Source: Thermus albus
Lineage (GTDB): Bacteria; Deinococcota; Deinococci; Deinococcales; Thermaceae
Length of the DNA stretch: 64,000 nt
Direction: 5' to 3'
NCBI RefSeq assembly: GCF_022760855.1
Contig: NZ_JAKTNR010000002.1
Span: 62,001 to 126,000 of the forward strand
Positions 26,754 to 34,085 of the stretch are shown one piece after another. Under the pieces are notes generated by a model. It ran no database searches. It saw nothing but the letters and a program-made list of their open reading frames with translations, and was not told the DNA's origin. The position numbers and the translations under genes are program-made. The first letter of the stretch is position 1, and each line of letters begins with the position of its first letter.

Positions 26754-26777
26754 CTAGGCCGGGCCTGCCCGGCCTAG
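26754..26777 (-). promoter_or_regulatory. Leader hairpin 1:2 of the leucine attenuator
   Basis: Perfect palindrome with 11-base arms (CTAGGCCGGGC) and a two-base centre, overlapping the end of the leader peptide frame. Its 3' arm holds GGCCCGG, which can pair with CCGGGCC of the terminator stem. The three mutually exclusive pairings are the classic attenuator layout. Confidence 0.8.
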
Positions 26778-26801
26778 GTCTAGCAGGAAACCCCGCCGCA
26801 T
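26754..26801 (-). CDS. Leucine operon leader peptide
   Basis: A 15-residue frame from ATG at 26801 to TAG at 26754: [15 protein letters not shown]. Leucine makes up three of four consecutive residues (codons CTG CTA GAC CTA), two being CTA, which is uncommon in this GC-rich genome. The ATG lies about eight bases after the -10 box, so translation is probably leaderless. The last codons and stop lie in a perfect 24-base palindrome (26754-26777, arms of 11), the pause/protector stem. Ribosome stalling at the leucine codons would free the 3' arm to form the antiterminator. Confidence 0.8.
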   Translation of the reverse strand: MRRGFLLDLGRAGPA

Positions 26802-26809
26802 TGCCCTAT

Positions 26810-26838
26810 AGCCTAACCCCCTTTTGCCTTGGGGTCAA
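26810..26838 (-). promoter_or_regulatory. Promoter of the leu-ilv operon
   Basis: TTGACC (26833-26838), 17-base spacer, TAGGCT (26810-26815) on the minus strand, placing the start of transcription a few bases before the leader peptide ATG. Confidence 0.78.
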
Positions 26839-26861
26839 GGGTTGTGCTAGCCTAAGGACAG

Positions 26862-27233
26862 ATGACCACGGAGGAGCGGCTTTACAAGCTGGAAGGGATT
26901 GTGGAAGGCGTGATGGCCACCCTTCCCGAGCGCATATCTTCCCTCGAGGTGCGGATTGACCTCCTCCGCAAGGAGCTCAAGGAAGACATAAATTCTTTGC
27001 GGCAGGAGTTCAAGGCCGATGTGGCGGCCTTAGAGGGCAGGCTCCAGGAGCAGATGACCTCTTTGCGCCAGGAGCTCAAGGCCGATATGGCTTCTTTGCG
27101 CCAGGAACTCAAGGGGGATATGGCCGCCTTGCGCCAGGAGCTTAAAGCAGACATCAATACCGCCCTAAACCGCCTCATGCTTTACTTCAGCGCCCTGGCG
27201 GTCATCCTGGCCCTCCTCACCCTTTGGCGCTAG
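26862..27233 (+). CDS. Coiled-coil protein with 11-residue repeats and a C-terminal membrane anchor
   Basis: 123 residues. From about residue 34 to 99 the sequence is six tandem 11-mers of the type SLRQELKADMA; the DNA repeats with a 33-base period. A hydrophobic tail (LMLYFSALAVILALLTLW) would anchor it. An 11-residue (hendecad) period predicts a right-handed or straight coiled coil. An AAGGA site precedes the ATG. It is divergent from the leu promoter. I do not recognise a named family; similar short anchored coiled coils are usually annotated as hypothetical. Confidence 0.75.
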   Translation: MTTEERLYKLEGIVEGVMATLPERISSLEVRIDLLRKELKEDINSLRQEFKADVAALEGRLQEQMTSLRQELKADMASLRQELKGDMAALRQELKADINTALNRLMLYFSALAVILALLTLWR

Positions 27234-27236
27234 GGC

Positions 27237-27265
27237 TTGACGGGAAAAGGGGCCTTCCGTACAAT
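27237..27265 (+). promoter_or_regulatory. tRNA-Leu promoter
   Basis: TTGACG (27237-27242), 17-base spacer, TACAAT (27260-27265). The tRNA begins 13 bases after the -10. The -35 starts four bases after the coiled-coil gene stop. Confidence 0.85.
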
Positions 27266-27278
27266 GACCCTTGCGTCT

Positions 27279-27365
27279 GCCGGGGTGGCGGAATTGGTAG
27301 ACGCGCACGATTCAGGGTCGTGTGTCCTCGCGGACGTGCGGGTTCAAGTCCCGCCCCCGGCACCA
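27279..27365 (+). tRNA. tRNA-Leu (anticodon CAG)
   Basis: 87 bases with encoded CCA. Acceptor stem GCCGGGG/CCCCGGC, anticodon stem CACGA/TCGTG with loop TTCAGGG (anticodon CAG), a long class II variable arm (around TGTCCTCGCGGACG) and the T-loop sequence GGTTCAAGTCC. It reads the common leucine codon CTG. Confidence 0.97.
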
Positions 27366-27370
27366 AAAGG

Positions 27371-27391
27371 CCCCGCTTAGGCGGGGTTTTT
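27371..27391 (+). terminator. Terminator after tRNA-Leu
   Basis: CCCCGC stem, TTAG loop, GCGGGG stem and five T, six bases after the tRNA 3' end. Confidence 0.88.
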
Positions 27392-27393
27392 GC

Positions 27394-27399
27394 TATTCT
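27394..27399 (+). promoter_or_regulatory. -10 box of trpS
   Basis: TATTCT seven bases before the trpS ATG at 27407, directly after the tRNA terminator. This suggests a leaderless mRNA. No clear -35 is seen. Confidence 0.5.
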
Positions 27400-27406
27400 T
27401 AAGGCC

Positions 27407-28420
27407 ATGACGCGGGTTCTTTCCGGCATCCAGCCCTCGGGGGAGATCCACATCGGCAACTACCTGGGGGCCATCAAGCAGTGGGTGGAGCTCGGGGAAA
27501 GGCTGGGTCAGGAGGCCCTTTTTTGCATCGTGGACTACCACGCCCTCACCAACCCCCTGGCCTACGACCCCAGCACCCTGGCCCGGCGCACCTTTGAGGC
27601 GGCCCTGGTCAACATGGCCGCGGGGCTTAACCCGGAAAAAGTGACCCTCTTCGTCCAGTCCCATGTCCCTGAGCACACGGAGCTCTCCTGGGTCTTCACC
27701 ACCATCACCCCCTTGGGGGACCTTACCCGCATGACCCAGTTCAAGGACAAGGCCGCCAAGCAGGAGGCGGTCTGGAGCGGGCTTCTCATGTACCCCGTGC
27801 TCCAGGCGGCGGATATCCTCATCTACAAGGCGGATACCGTCCCGGTGGGGGAGGACCAGGTGCAGCACATTGAGCTCACCCGGGAGATCGCCCGTCGCTT
27901 CAACGCCCTTTTTGGGGACACCTTCCCCGAGCCCCAGGCCCTTTTGAACCCCGAGGCCCCCCGGGTGCCGGGCATTGACGGCAAGGCCAAGATGAGCAAA
28001 TCCCTGGGAAACACCATCGGCCTTTTGGAGGACGAGGGGAGCATCTGGGAGAAGATCCGCCACCTCCCCGATGATCCCCAGCGCATCCGCCTCTCCGACC
28101 CCGGAGACCCGGGGCGGACCGTGGTCTTCACCTACCTGTCCTACTTCGCCCCCAAGGAGCTGGTGGAGGCCTTAAAGGAGGAGTACCGGAAAGCGGGGAT
28201 CGGCACCCTGACGGTAAAGAAGATCCTCTTTGAGGAGATGATGAAGGCCCTGAGGCCCATCCGGGAGCGGGCCGAGGCCCTCAAGAAGGACCCCGACTAC
28301 GTGATGGACGCCCTCTTGGAGGGGGCCAAGCGGGCCCGGGCCCTGGCCCAGGCCACCATGGCGGAGGTGCGGGAGAAGGTGGGCCTTCTCCTTCCCACCA
28401 GGCGCCCGGTGTACCGGTGA
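27407..28420 (+). CDS. trpS: Tryptophanyl-tRNA synthetase
   Basis: 337 residues from the ATG at 27407 (MTRVLSGIQPSGEIHIGNYLGA). The longer frame beginning at 27224 runs through the tRNA and is not used. HIGN (class I HIGH motif) lies near residue 15 and KMSKS in AKMSKSLGN. It charges tRNA-Trp. The stop overlaps the GTG of scpA by four bases. Confidence 0.96.
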   Translation: MTRVLSGIQPSGEIHIGNYLGAIKQWVELGERLGQEALFCIVDYHALTNPLAYDPSTLARRTFEAALVNMAAGLNPEKVTLFVQSHVPEHTELSWVFTTITPLGDLTRMTQFKDKAAKQEAVWSGLLMYPVLQAADILIYKADTVPVGEDQVQHIELTREIARRFNALFGDTFPEPQALLNPEAPRVPGIDGKAKMSKSLGNTIGLLEDEGSIWEKIRHLPDDPQRIRLSDPGDPGRTVVFTYLSYFAPKELVEALKEEYRKAGIGTLTVKKILFEEMMKALRPIRERAEALKKDPDYVMDALLEGAKRARALAQATMAEVREKVGLLLPTRRPVYR

Positions 28421-29127
28421 TCCGGCTGGAGTTCCCCGGTTTTTCCGGCACCCCTTGGGAGCTCCGGGAGGCCCTCAGGCGGGGCCGCCTTTCCCCCAGG
28501 GCCATACCCCTTCTCCTTGTGGTGGAGCAGGCCTTGGCCCAGGTTCCCGAGGACCTGAGGCCAAGGAGCGAGCTCCTTCCCATCCTGGCGGAGCTTTTGC
28601 TGCTGAAGCTTTCCCCACAAAAGGCCCTGGTTCCCAAGGAGGAAGGGGAGGAAGCCCCTTTGGTGCAGGCGCTTTTGGACCTTTCCGAGACCGTGGCCTT
28701 TTTGCAGAAACGGCTTGAGAAGCGTTCCCGGCTCATCCCCGTCTCCCCGCCCCCCCTTCCCAAGCCCGCCCTCCGCCTTCCCCCAAGGGCCTTGGCGGAG
28801 GCGGCAAGGCCCTTTAGAAGGGCGGTGTTGGCCCTAAGCCCAAAGCCCTTTGGCCTCATGGAGGCCTGGGCCCGGCTTCGGGGTTTCCTGAGGGGCCGAA
28901 CCCCTTTCCACCGCCTTCCCCTAAGGGGCTGGGGGGAGCGGGCCATAGGCTTTGCCGCCCTCTTGGAGGCCTCCCGCCTGGGGTGGGTGCGGCTTAGCCA
29001 GGAGGGAAACTTTGGGCCCCTGTGGGTGGAAAGGGGCTTGGAGGATCAGGAAGAGGGGTTGGTGTCCAGCCCGTTCCCGGGGCCTTGTGTTAAGGGGAAC
29101 CTCCCTCCAGTAGGGCCCTGGTCCTAG
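28417..29127 (+). CDS. scpA: Segregation and condensation protein A
   Basis: 236 residues. ScpA-like order: N-terminal FPGFSGTPWELREALRRGRLSPRAIPLLLVVEQAL, a middle LLPILAELLLLKLSPQKALVP, a variable linker, then a C-terminal winged helix (RTPFHRLPLRGWGERAIGFAALLEASRLGWVRLSQEGNFGPLWVE). GTG start coupled to trpS. The last ~28 residues (EDQEEGLVSSPF to PVGPWS) do not look like the usual ScpA end and run into the GC-poorer region. The expected partner scpB does not follow, suggesting that the 3' end was changed by a recombination junction. Confidence 0.85.
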   Translation: MIRLEFPGFSGTPWELREALRRGRLSPRAIPLLLVVEQALAQVPEDLRPRSELLPILAELLLLKLSPQKALVPKEEGEEAPLVQALLDLSETVAFLQKRLEKRSRLIPVSPPPLPKPALRLPPRALAEAARPFRRAVLALSPKPFGLMEAWARLRGFLRGRTPFHRLPLRGWGERAIGFAALLEASRLGWVRLSQEGNFGPLWVERGLEDQEEGLVSSPFPGPCVKGNLPPVGPWS

Positions 29128-29581
29128 GGGATAGAAGGGAATCCTGGGTCAAGCGGGTTTGCTCCTAGGTGTCATCTAGTTTAGGGGAGATATAGGCCGA
29201 GCGGCACAAGCTTTTAGAAGGCGCGCCTTAGGGCGAGGTGAAGCGAAGGAGGAGAGGGTAGGGGTTCCCTGCCCAGGATGATTTGTATGATGGTGCGGAG
29301 CTGGGGAAGGAGTGTTAGCAGATCATCTTAATCGGGATTGAGGTAATAGGGAGCCTTGAGCCTGGCCTTTACATGGGAAGGAGTTTCTTTGTGTCCTCAG
29401 AGAGAGCTTGTGGTCCATGCTGCTCATTTGGAAACCTTGCAGCCAGGGTTGTGGCCCTTTGTGGAGGGGAAGGTGTGTAAGGTTGTGCGATTGGCAACTA
29501 TGTCTAGCCGACATCTGAGTGTAGATCTTTGGGATCCTGGCTTATAGATAAAGCTTGGAAAGGGTAGATTAAGCTGGGGGG
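29128..29581. other. 454-base gap without a supported gene
   Basis: Base composition drops compared with scpA. The only frame of note, 29356-29547 (+), gives 63 residues with no recognisable motif and no convincing ribosome-binding site or -10 box. No tRNA or strong hairpin was seen. It forms the boundary between the housekeeping region and the polysaccharide locus and may hold decayed gene remnants. Confidence 0.5.
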
Positions 29582-30661
29582 TTACAGGATAGCCTGGTAG
29601 AGCTCCAGGGTTTTCTCTACCATCCTTTCCAATGTCCATTCCTGATCCCAGGGAGGCGGCTGAGAGTAGGCGAGTAATGCCTTTTCCAAAGCACTACTAA
29701 GTGCGTCGGAATCCGCTTTTTCCGCTACGAGAGCGCCATGCTTTCGTAGCCATTCGCCTAACCCCGGAGTGGGGGCGGAGACAATAGGTATGGACAGGGC
29801 AAAGGCCTCCAGGACCACATAGGGAAAACCCTCATAGCGGCTGGTGAGAAGGAGGAGGTCGAAGGCCGGGAAAACCTCCCTGGCCTCCCTAGTCCCGAGC
29901 AGAAGAATCCGTTCCCCAATCCCAAGCTTTTCCGACTCCTTCTCCACTTCCGCCCTTAAAGGGCCATCCCCCACCATGACCAACCTCAGCTGGGAGTCCT
30001 TAATGCGGGCGAAGGTCCTCAAGGCCAAAAGGGGGTCTTTCTGGTCGGAAAAGCGTCCAACAAAGCCTACCACCTTCTCCCCCTTCAGGCCAAGAACCCT
30101 TCGGGCTTCCTCCCTGGAGGGAAAGCCCTTGGGATCTATACCGTTTAGAACCACTTCCACCCGCTTATATCCTAGCCTTTGTAAGGCATCTCTCTCCCAA
30201 GGGGAAACGGCAATGGCCAGGTCGGTGAAGGGGGCCAAAGCCCTTTCCGCTAGATTATAGACCGAAGGCCCTCGCAGACTAATGATGCTGTGAGGAGTGT
30301 AAACCGTTTTCGCCCCAATGAGGGAACCCAGGAGCCGGGCTAGGGCACCGGCTTTGGAGCTGTGGCCGTGGACGATGTCGAAGGGCCCGTGTTTCTTGGC
30401 GTAGGCGTAAAGCTTCTCCAGAACCGCTATATCGGTTGGATGGGGCCTTCGGTGTATTGGAACGTGAAGGAGGCTAATCCCAGTTTTCTGTAGAAGGGAA
30501 AGGTGCTGGGCGAACACGACGTCCATCCGCAAGGGGGAGTAGGCTAAGTGGACTTCGATTCCCCGCCGCCATAGACCAAGGGAGAGGTCCACCACATGCC
30601 GCCCAGCGCCGCCTCCTGTGGCCTCTAGTAGTAGGAGAACTCTTGGTTGCACTGCCCCCAC
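29582..30661 (-). CDS. Glycosyltransferase family 4 (GT-B)
   Basis: 359 residues. N-terminal EATGGGAGRHVVDLSLGLWRRG and HGHSSKAGALARLLG, then the C-terminal nucleotide-sugar half with VVGFVGRFSDQKDPLLALRTFA and the retaining signature SRYEGFPYVVLEAFALSIPIV (E-x7-E). It should add a sugar to the lipid-linked glycan on the cytoplasmic face of the membrane. Sugar and linkage cannot be read. Its base composition is lower in GC than the flanks, like the next three genes. Confidence 0.9.
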   Translation of the reverse strand: MGAVQPRVLLLLEATGGGAGRHVVDLSLGLWRRGIEVHLAYSPLRMDVVFAQHLSLLQKTGISLLHVPIHRRPHPTDIAVLEKLYAYAKKHGPFDIVHGHSSKAGALARLLGSLIGAKTVYTPHSIISLRGPSVYNLAERALAPFTDLAIAVSPWERDALQRLGYKRVEVVLNGIDPKGFPSREEARRVLGLKGEKVVGFVGRFSDQKDPLLALRTFARIKDSQLRLVMVGDGPLRAEVEKESEKLGIGERILLLGTREAREVFPAFDLLLLTSRYEGFPYVVLEAFALSIPIVSAPTPGLGEWLRKHGALVAEKADSDALSSALEKALLAYSQPPPWDQEWTLERMVEKTLELYQAIL

Positions 30662-30675
30662 CTATTTCTACCAGC

Positions 30676-31503
30676 TTAGAGCCATCCCCTGCGTCCTTTT
30701 AGCAGGCGCTTGAAACGGGTTACCAAGGGTACCGGAAGGGCGAGAAGCAGGGCGTTTTTGGCGAGGCCCAGCCAGCTCTCCTTGTACTGCGGGACGAACT
30801 CCCGCAGAAGAATCCGTAGCCGGCTCCACAGTTGTTTGCGGCGTTTCTGCAAGGAGATTCCTGAAGGGTTCACGTGGTACCGAAGAACCCTATCTTCCAA
30901 GTTGGCTACGGGGTAGCGTTTGGCCATGCGGAAGAAAAGGTCATAGTCTTCGGCCGCTGGGTAGTGACTGGAGTATAGGCCCACCTCCTTTAGGGCTTCG
31001 GTCCGAAACATAATAGCGGAATGGATAAAGCAGTTGCGCCCGTGGAGGCTTCGCAGGATGGCCTGGTACTCGGTTGGGAAGGATTCAGGAAATACCTCCC
31101 GACCCTCATCGTCGACAAATTCGACTTGTCCTCCTACCAGGGCATAGGCAGGGTTTTCTTCGAGAAACTTCTTTTGCTTCCAAAAGCGCCCAGGTAGGGA
31201 TATGTCCCCTGCATCGAGCCTGGCTACGAAGGTGTAGTTACGCTCCATTATCCATTTGAGGCCATGGTTGAGGGCGTATTCTATACCTTGGTTTTGCTCG
31301 AGGCGTAACAGGAATCCCCGATGGGGACGACGTAGATGGGGAAGGACTATAGGAGGGGAGCTACCATCATCCACTACGATGACATCCAAGGGGACTTCCG
31401 AGGGTAACTGGGAGAGGCTCACCTCGAGACCCTTTTGATCGTTATAGACGGGAATCAAAAGGGCTACCCTTTCATCCTGACCACTTTCTATCCCTGTGTT
31501 CAT
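30676..31503 (-). CDS. Glycosyltransferase family 2 (GT-A)
   Basis: 275 residues from the ATG at 31503; a GTG at 31527 is possible. VALLIPVYNDQKGLEVSLSQL, VIVVDDGSS and RLDAGDISLPGRF (the D-x-D metal site as LDAGD) followed by AAEDYDLFFRMAKRYPV give a typical GT2 with ED catalytic base region. Ends with a basic/hydrophobic tail. It lies 14 bases upstream of the GT4 gene in the same operon. Confidence 0.9.
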   Translation of the reverse strand: MNTGIESGQDERVALLIPVYNDQKGLEVSLSQLPSEVPLDVIVVDDGSSPPIVLPHLRRPHRGFLLRLEQNQGIEYALNHGLKWIMERNYTFVARLDAGDISLPGRFWKQKKFLEENPAYALVGGQVEFVDDEGREVFPESFPTEYQAILRSLHGRNCFIHSAIMFRTEALKEVGLYSSHYPAAEDYDLFFRMAKRYPVANLEDRVLRYHVNPSGISLQKRRKQLWSRLRILLREFVPQYKESWLGLAKNALLLALPVPLVTRFKRLLKGRRGWL

Positions 31504-31528
31504 GTTTACACCCAAAGATTTTAACACT

Positions 31529-31560
31529 CACCTACACCACGTTGCTTGGTGATGTAGGTG
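31529..31560 (-). terminator. Hairpin between EpsG-like and GT2 genes
   Basis: CACCTACA and TGTAGGTG pair with further CCA/TGG pairing inside, interrupted by a small bulge. No U-tract follows on the minus strand. It may reduce readthrough or act in RNA processing. Confidence 0.4.
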
Positions 31561-31600
31561 GAAAAAACTCGTATGGAAACCTCCGAAAGGTCGTGGGAAA

Positions 31601-32803
31601 TCATCTCGGTATGGGTTGGCTGACACCCCCAAGGTTATCCAAATCTAGCAGAGGGCATTTCCACGGTAGAGCCCAAGGAAAGTAGTAAGAGGGAGGACAC
31701 GGCTGGTGGTGTAGCACTGTTCTGTAGGGTAAAAAAGGAGTAAGGGATCCTGTAAGTCGGCCATTATAGTCTTGGACAAAATTTTTATAGTTGAAGGCAG
31801 ATCCAATAATGGCGGCTATACTGAGTGCCAGGAAGAAACTTTTGGTGCGAAATGGGCTCATATGTTCCAGATCTAGAAGACGAAGGGTGAAGAGGGGCAG
31901 AGTAACTACCATGAGCTCCACGAATCTTATCCCTACCCAAGCGCTGTAGTAGGCTAAAATCTGAAAAAACAGGGTTGGTATCCCAAGGGTTAGCCAGGAA
32001 AAAATCTTCAGTCCCCAGGAAAGCGGGAGGGTGGTTAGTCCTATCAAGAGCACAAGCGCCATCGCTGTTCGAGACATTCCTGGGACTTGGGGGGAGTACA
32101 CCGTGTGAATGGTAGACAATTTGTTTCCGAAGTAGAAGTCCAGTTTAGCCTGTACGTAATCCCAGTGCCAAAGGAGCAACACGGCATTAATAAGGCCTAT
32201 GGTCACCCAAATAATCCACCCCCTGCGGCCAATCCGGAGGCTTTCTACAAAGAGAAGTACTGTAACCGGTACCAGAATGGTCAGGTGAAAAAAAGGGCCT
32301 AGAAATCCAAAAGCTATAGCCGAAGCCCAGTGATTTCTGCGCAGGGACTGCCAGGCCAGGAGCAAAGAGGCGACGGCCAGGCCGGCCCTTATGGCGTTCA
32401 TCCCGTACTGGAAAAAGAAGACAGGGATGAAAAAGGCTAAAAGAAAAAATCGTTCCTTCGGATCGCTTCGCCAGAGGAAGACGGTTAAGGCTCCCACAAA
32501 GATCACGCCAATAGCTCTTAAGGCTGCAAGGGGAGAGCCCCAGAGGTTGGTTAGCCACCTCGCTAAGAGGTCAAAGCCAGGTTCCATCCCTGTAGGTTGG
32601 CCCGATAGGTAGCTGTACCAGAGTAAAGTTTCGTACTGATATGTGTCGGTGCCGCTGTAGCGGAATGCCAATATGATACCTAGAGGGATCATGCCGATCA
32701 CGAATAGGCTTCTCCTGTTCGTCCAGTATCTCTCTGTAAAGAAGAGTAGGCTAACGCTCCATAAAAGCCCGAACAGATAGACAAGCCCGAGGTAGTCTTC
32801 CAT
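31601..32803 (-). CDS. EpsG/Wzy-like polysaccharide polymerase
   Basis: 400 residues with about ten to twelve membrane segments. IPLGIILAFRYSGTDTYQYE, GMEPGFDLLARWL and FFFQYGMNAIRAGLAVASLLLAW follow the EpsG family pattern. These proteins polymerise undecaprenyl-linked repeat units outside the membrane. Position directly next to a Wzx-type flippase (4-base gap) supports this. Confidence 0.8.
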   Translation of the reverse strand: MEDYLGLVYLFGLLWSVSLLFFTERYWTNRRSLFVIGMIPLGIILAFRYSGTDTYQYETLLWYSYLSGQPTGMEPGFDLLARWLTNLWGSPLAALRAIGVIFVGALTVFLWRSDPKERFFLLAFFIPVFFFQYGMNAIRAGLAVASLLLAWQSLRRNHWASAIAFGFLGPFFHLTILVPVTVLLFVESLRIGRRGWIIWVTIGLINAVLLLWHWDYVQAKLDFYFGNKLSTIHTVYSPQVPGMSRTAMALVLLIGLTTLPLSWGLKIFSWLTLGIPTLFFQILAYYSAWVGIRFVELMVVTLPLFTLRLLDLEHMSPFRTKSFFLALSIAAIIGSAFNYKNFVQDYNGRLTGSLTPFLPYRTVLHHQPCPPSYYFPWALPWKCPLLDLDNLGGVSQPIPR

Positions 32804-32807
32804 AGTT

Positions 32808-34085
32808 TTACTCCTTGGTCTTTCCTCCCCGTATGATTCCCATAAAGGGCGGAATGCCTGTCTTTTGCCAAAGGAAGAGGGCTTGCCCGAAAGCAGTGAG
32901 ACTGGCGGAGGCCAGTAGAGAAAAGGCGATACCGATACCTGCGAGAGACGGGGCCAAAAGGAACACTAAGGTAAGGTGAAACATCCCACCCAATAAGACA
33001 AACAGGGTTTGGAAACGATCCAGACCCAAGGGCACGAGGAACAAGCCTCCCCATACGGTGCTTAAGGCAGTAAGGGCGATCCAGAAGGCTAGAATACGCA
33101 CCAGCGAAGAGGCCTCTTCGTAACCTGGGCCGAAGACGATACGTACCAAGGGGGAAGCCATGAGAAAAAGGCCTAGACTTAGGATAACCCCTAGCAAGAA
33201 AAAGGCTATAAGGGCTTTTCTCCCTAACGCTAAGGGGGAGGGCTGTTCCTTCCTCAGAAAGCGGGGATAGAAGGCGCGAAACAGGGGATTGAGGAGGGCA
33301 CTTACAGTGATCACCAGCTTTTCTGCCGCGGCATACTGGGCTACTTGGATTGGAGTTGTATATAGGCCGAGTAAAAAGGCATTTCCCCCCATGGTGAGAG
33401 TAGACCCTAGCTGCGCTAAAAAAAGCCACCACCCCTCTCTTAGAGTAAGGGAAACCGAGGCCCAGCGTGGAAGGAGCCTGCGGATAAAGTTGGGTGACCC
33501 ACCCATGTAGAAGCGCACTGCGATGAGCCAACTTGCACCCGAAGTTACGAGCGCGGTGGTGCTTGCGATCAAGGCGTAGACGAACCCTCCTTCTGGTCCT
33601 CGCACCCAAAGAAAAAGTGCGACAATCGTAAGCAAACGTTGCCCCATCTCTAAGAGAAGCGGAAGTAAAACCAAGCCTCTGCCCCAAAAGAGCCAATTCA
33701 AACTGAAGGCCTGGGCAATTACTAATCCATAGAATGGAAGGAGCAGGTGCCAAGTCCTTTGAACCGAAGGTACAGGATAGAGCCCCAGCAGCAGGCCGAA
33801 GCCAAGGGCAGCTAGGAAACCCTGCGCCACCACTACCCTACCGATGTTTTCCGTGACCTGTTCTGGATTGTCTATGGTGGCTACTTTACGAGAAGCCGAT
33901 AGCTCAAAACTATAGTTTACGAGAACGAGCAGGTAGGAAACTAGCCCTTGAGCGAAGGCTACCTGCCCATAAACCTCCGGACCCAAGGTTCTAGCTAGAT
34001 AAGGTACCGTAACGAAGCCTAAAGCCTGGTTCAAACCATGGAGGAAATAGAGGAACAAGACGAGTCGCGAGAAAGAAGATCCCAT
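32808..34085 (-). CDS. Wzx-type oligosaccharide flippase
   Basis: 425 residues from the ATG at 34085, which forms TAATG with the stop of the sugar transferase; a start at 34118 would overlap more. Twelve or more membrane segments, with the N-terminal opening FLHGLNQALGFVTVPYLARTLGPEVYGQVAFAQGL typical of the polysaccharide-exporter MOP superfamily. It moves the lipid-linked unit across the membrane. Confidence 0.88.
   Translation of the reverse strand: MGSSFSRLVLFLYFLHGLNQALGFVTVPYLARTLGPEVYGQVAFAQGLVSYLLVLVNYSFELSASRKVATIDNPEQVTENIGRVVVAQGFLAALGFGLLLGLYPVPSVQRTWHLLLPFYGLVIAQAFSLNWLFWGRGLVLLPLLLEMGQRLLTIVALFLWVRGPEGGFVYALIASTTALVTSGASWLIAVRFYMGGSPNFIRRLLPRWASVSLTLREGWWLFLAQLGSTLTMGGNAFLLGLYTTPIQVAQYAAAEKLVITVSALLNPLFRAFYPRFLRKEQPSPLALGRKALIAFFLLGVILSLGLFLMASPLVRIVFGPGYEEASSLVRILAFWIALTALSTVWGGLFLVPLGLDRFQTLFVLLGGMFHLTLVFLLAPSLAGIGIAFSLLASASLTAFGQALFLWQKTGIPPFMGIIRGGKTKE

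Noticed and set aside
26960-27160. Tandem 33-base repeats as a possible CRISPR array
   Set aside because: The repeats are contiguous without spacers and encode 11-residue coiled-coil units in frame.
27224-27406. Upstream extension of trpS to 27224
   Set aside because: It would translate through the promoter, tRNA-Leu and terminator; the HIGH-motif N-terminus begins at 27407.
29356-29547. 63-codon plus-strand frame in the gap after scpA
   Set aside because: No motif, start signal or family resemblance; the antisense frame is equally open, so it is probably chance.
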